DNA of 64,000 nt from Oxalobacter vibrioformis. GTDB lineage: Bacteria > Pseudomonadota > Gammaproteobacteria > Burkholderiales > Burkholderiaceae_D. The notes below the pieces were generated by a model. The model saw only the letters and a list, made by a program, of their open reading frames with translations, had not been told where the DNA came from and did no database searches. A program made the position numbers and the translations under genes. How positions within the stretch are numbered: the first letter of the stretch is position 1; each line of letters begins with the position of its first letter. The DNA is taken from the NCBI RefSeq assembly GCF_027118995.1, contig NZ_CP098242.1, forward strand, positions 1,364,001-1,428,000, in the 5' to 3' direction. Below, piece after piece: positions 63,539 to 64,000 of this stretch.

Positions 63539-64000
<462 letters not shown>

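Overview
The window looks like the chromosome of a betaproteobacterium of the order Burkholderiales. Gene content and protein wording fit the Oxalobacteraceae, and an Oxalobacter-like gut organism is a reasonable guess. That is an inference from UbiA, QueA/Tgt, RecG, the YggS-ProC pair, DsbA, the SPOR protein and the Campylobacter/Bordetella-type iron loci; no rRNA or tRNA gene was recognised to settle it. Most of the sequence is ordinary coding DNA, with accessory or decaying stretches at about 0-1.7 kb, 7.5-14.4 kb and 24.4-26.1 kb.

Layout. 0-1.7 kb: a restriction-modification relic that kept its recognition domain but lost its methylase core. 2-7.5 kb: a hemerythrin-PAS-GGDEF diguanylate cyclase, then dsbA, a SPOR-domain protein, argS and a Spy-like periplasmic protein. 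7.5-14.4 kb: an accessory block with an unrecognised 5'-ragged protein, a Sel1-repeat protein, a complete IS481 element, a chemoreceptor and a frameshift-ridden gene pair behind a perfect palindrome. 14.5-18.6 kb: small genes, a TehB-like methyltransferase, a sirtuin, a cupin and a metallo-beta-lactamase-fold hydrolase. 19-24.4 kb: a complete Csu-type chaperone-usher pilus operon whose usher is frameshifted in an A10 tract. 24.4-25.6 kb: a small HTH regulator under a palindromic operator and an IS481 deletion derivative.

25.7-37.1 kb is one large iron-acquisition region on the minus strand. An FbpABC-type ferric transporter is followed by a P19/Tp34-type operon: P19, a polytopic membrane protein, DUF2318, two FtsX permeases, an ABC ATPase, DUF4418, a third FtsX permease, a second ABC ATPase and a cysteine-less ArsD-like protein. 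Fur-box-like sequences stand before fbpA and before p19. An ApbE flavin transferase, an NSS transporter and diaminopimelate dehydrogenase follow.

41-64 kb is mainly housekeeping: an AI-2E-family exporter, Tex, a SWIM-SNF2 helicase (frameshifted), Dps, a eukaryotic-like kinase, an Atm1-type ABC exporter, YggT/YggU, AmpD, YggS-ProC, an ElaB/YqjE/YqjK-like membrane trio, UbiA, RecG (frameshifted), MalQ, QueA and the start of Tgt. A 175-bp palindromic REP/MITE-like element lies at 54.8-55.0 kb.

Caution: three long genes (usher, SNF2 helicase, recG) are each broken by a single-base change in a poly-A/T run. Because recG is a core gene, homopolymer sequencing error is the simplest explanation for the set, although the A10 tract in the pilus usher could also be a true phase-variation switch.
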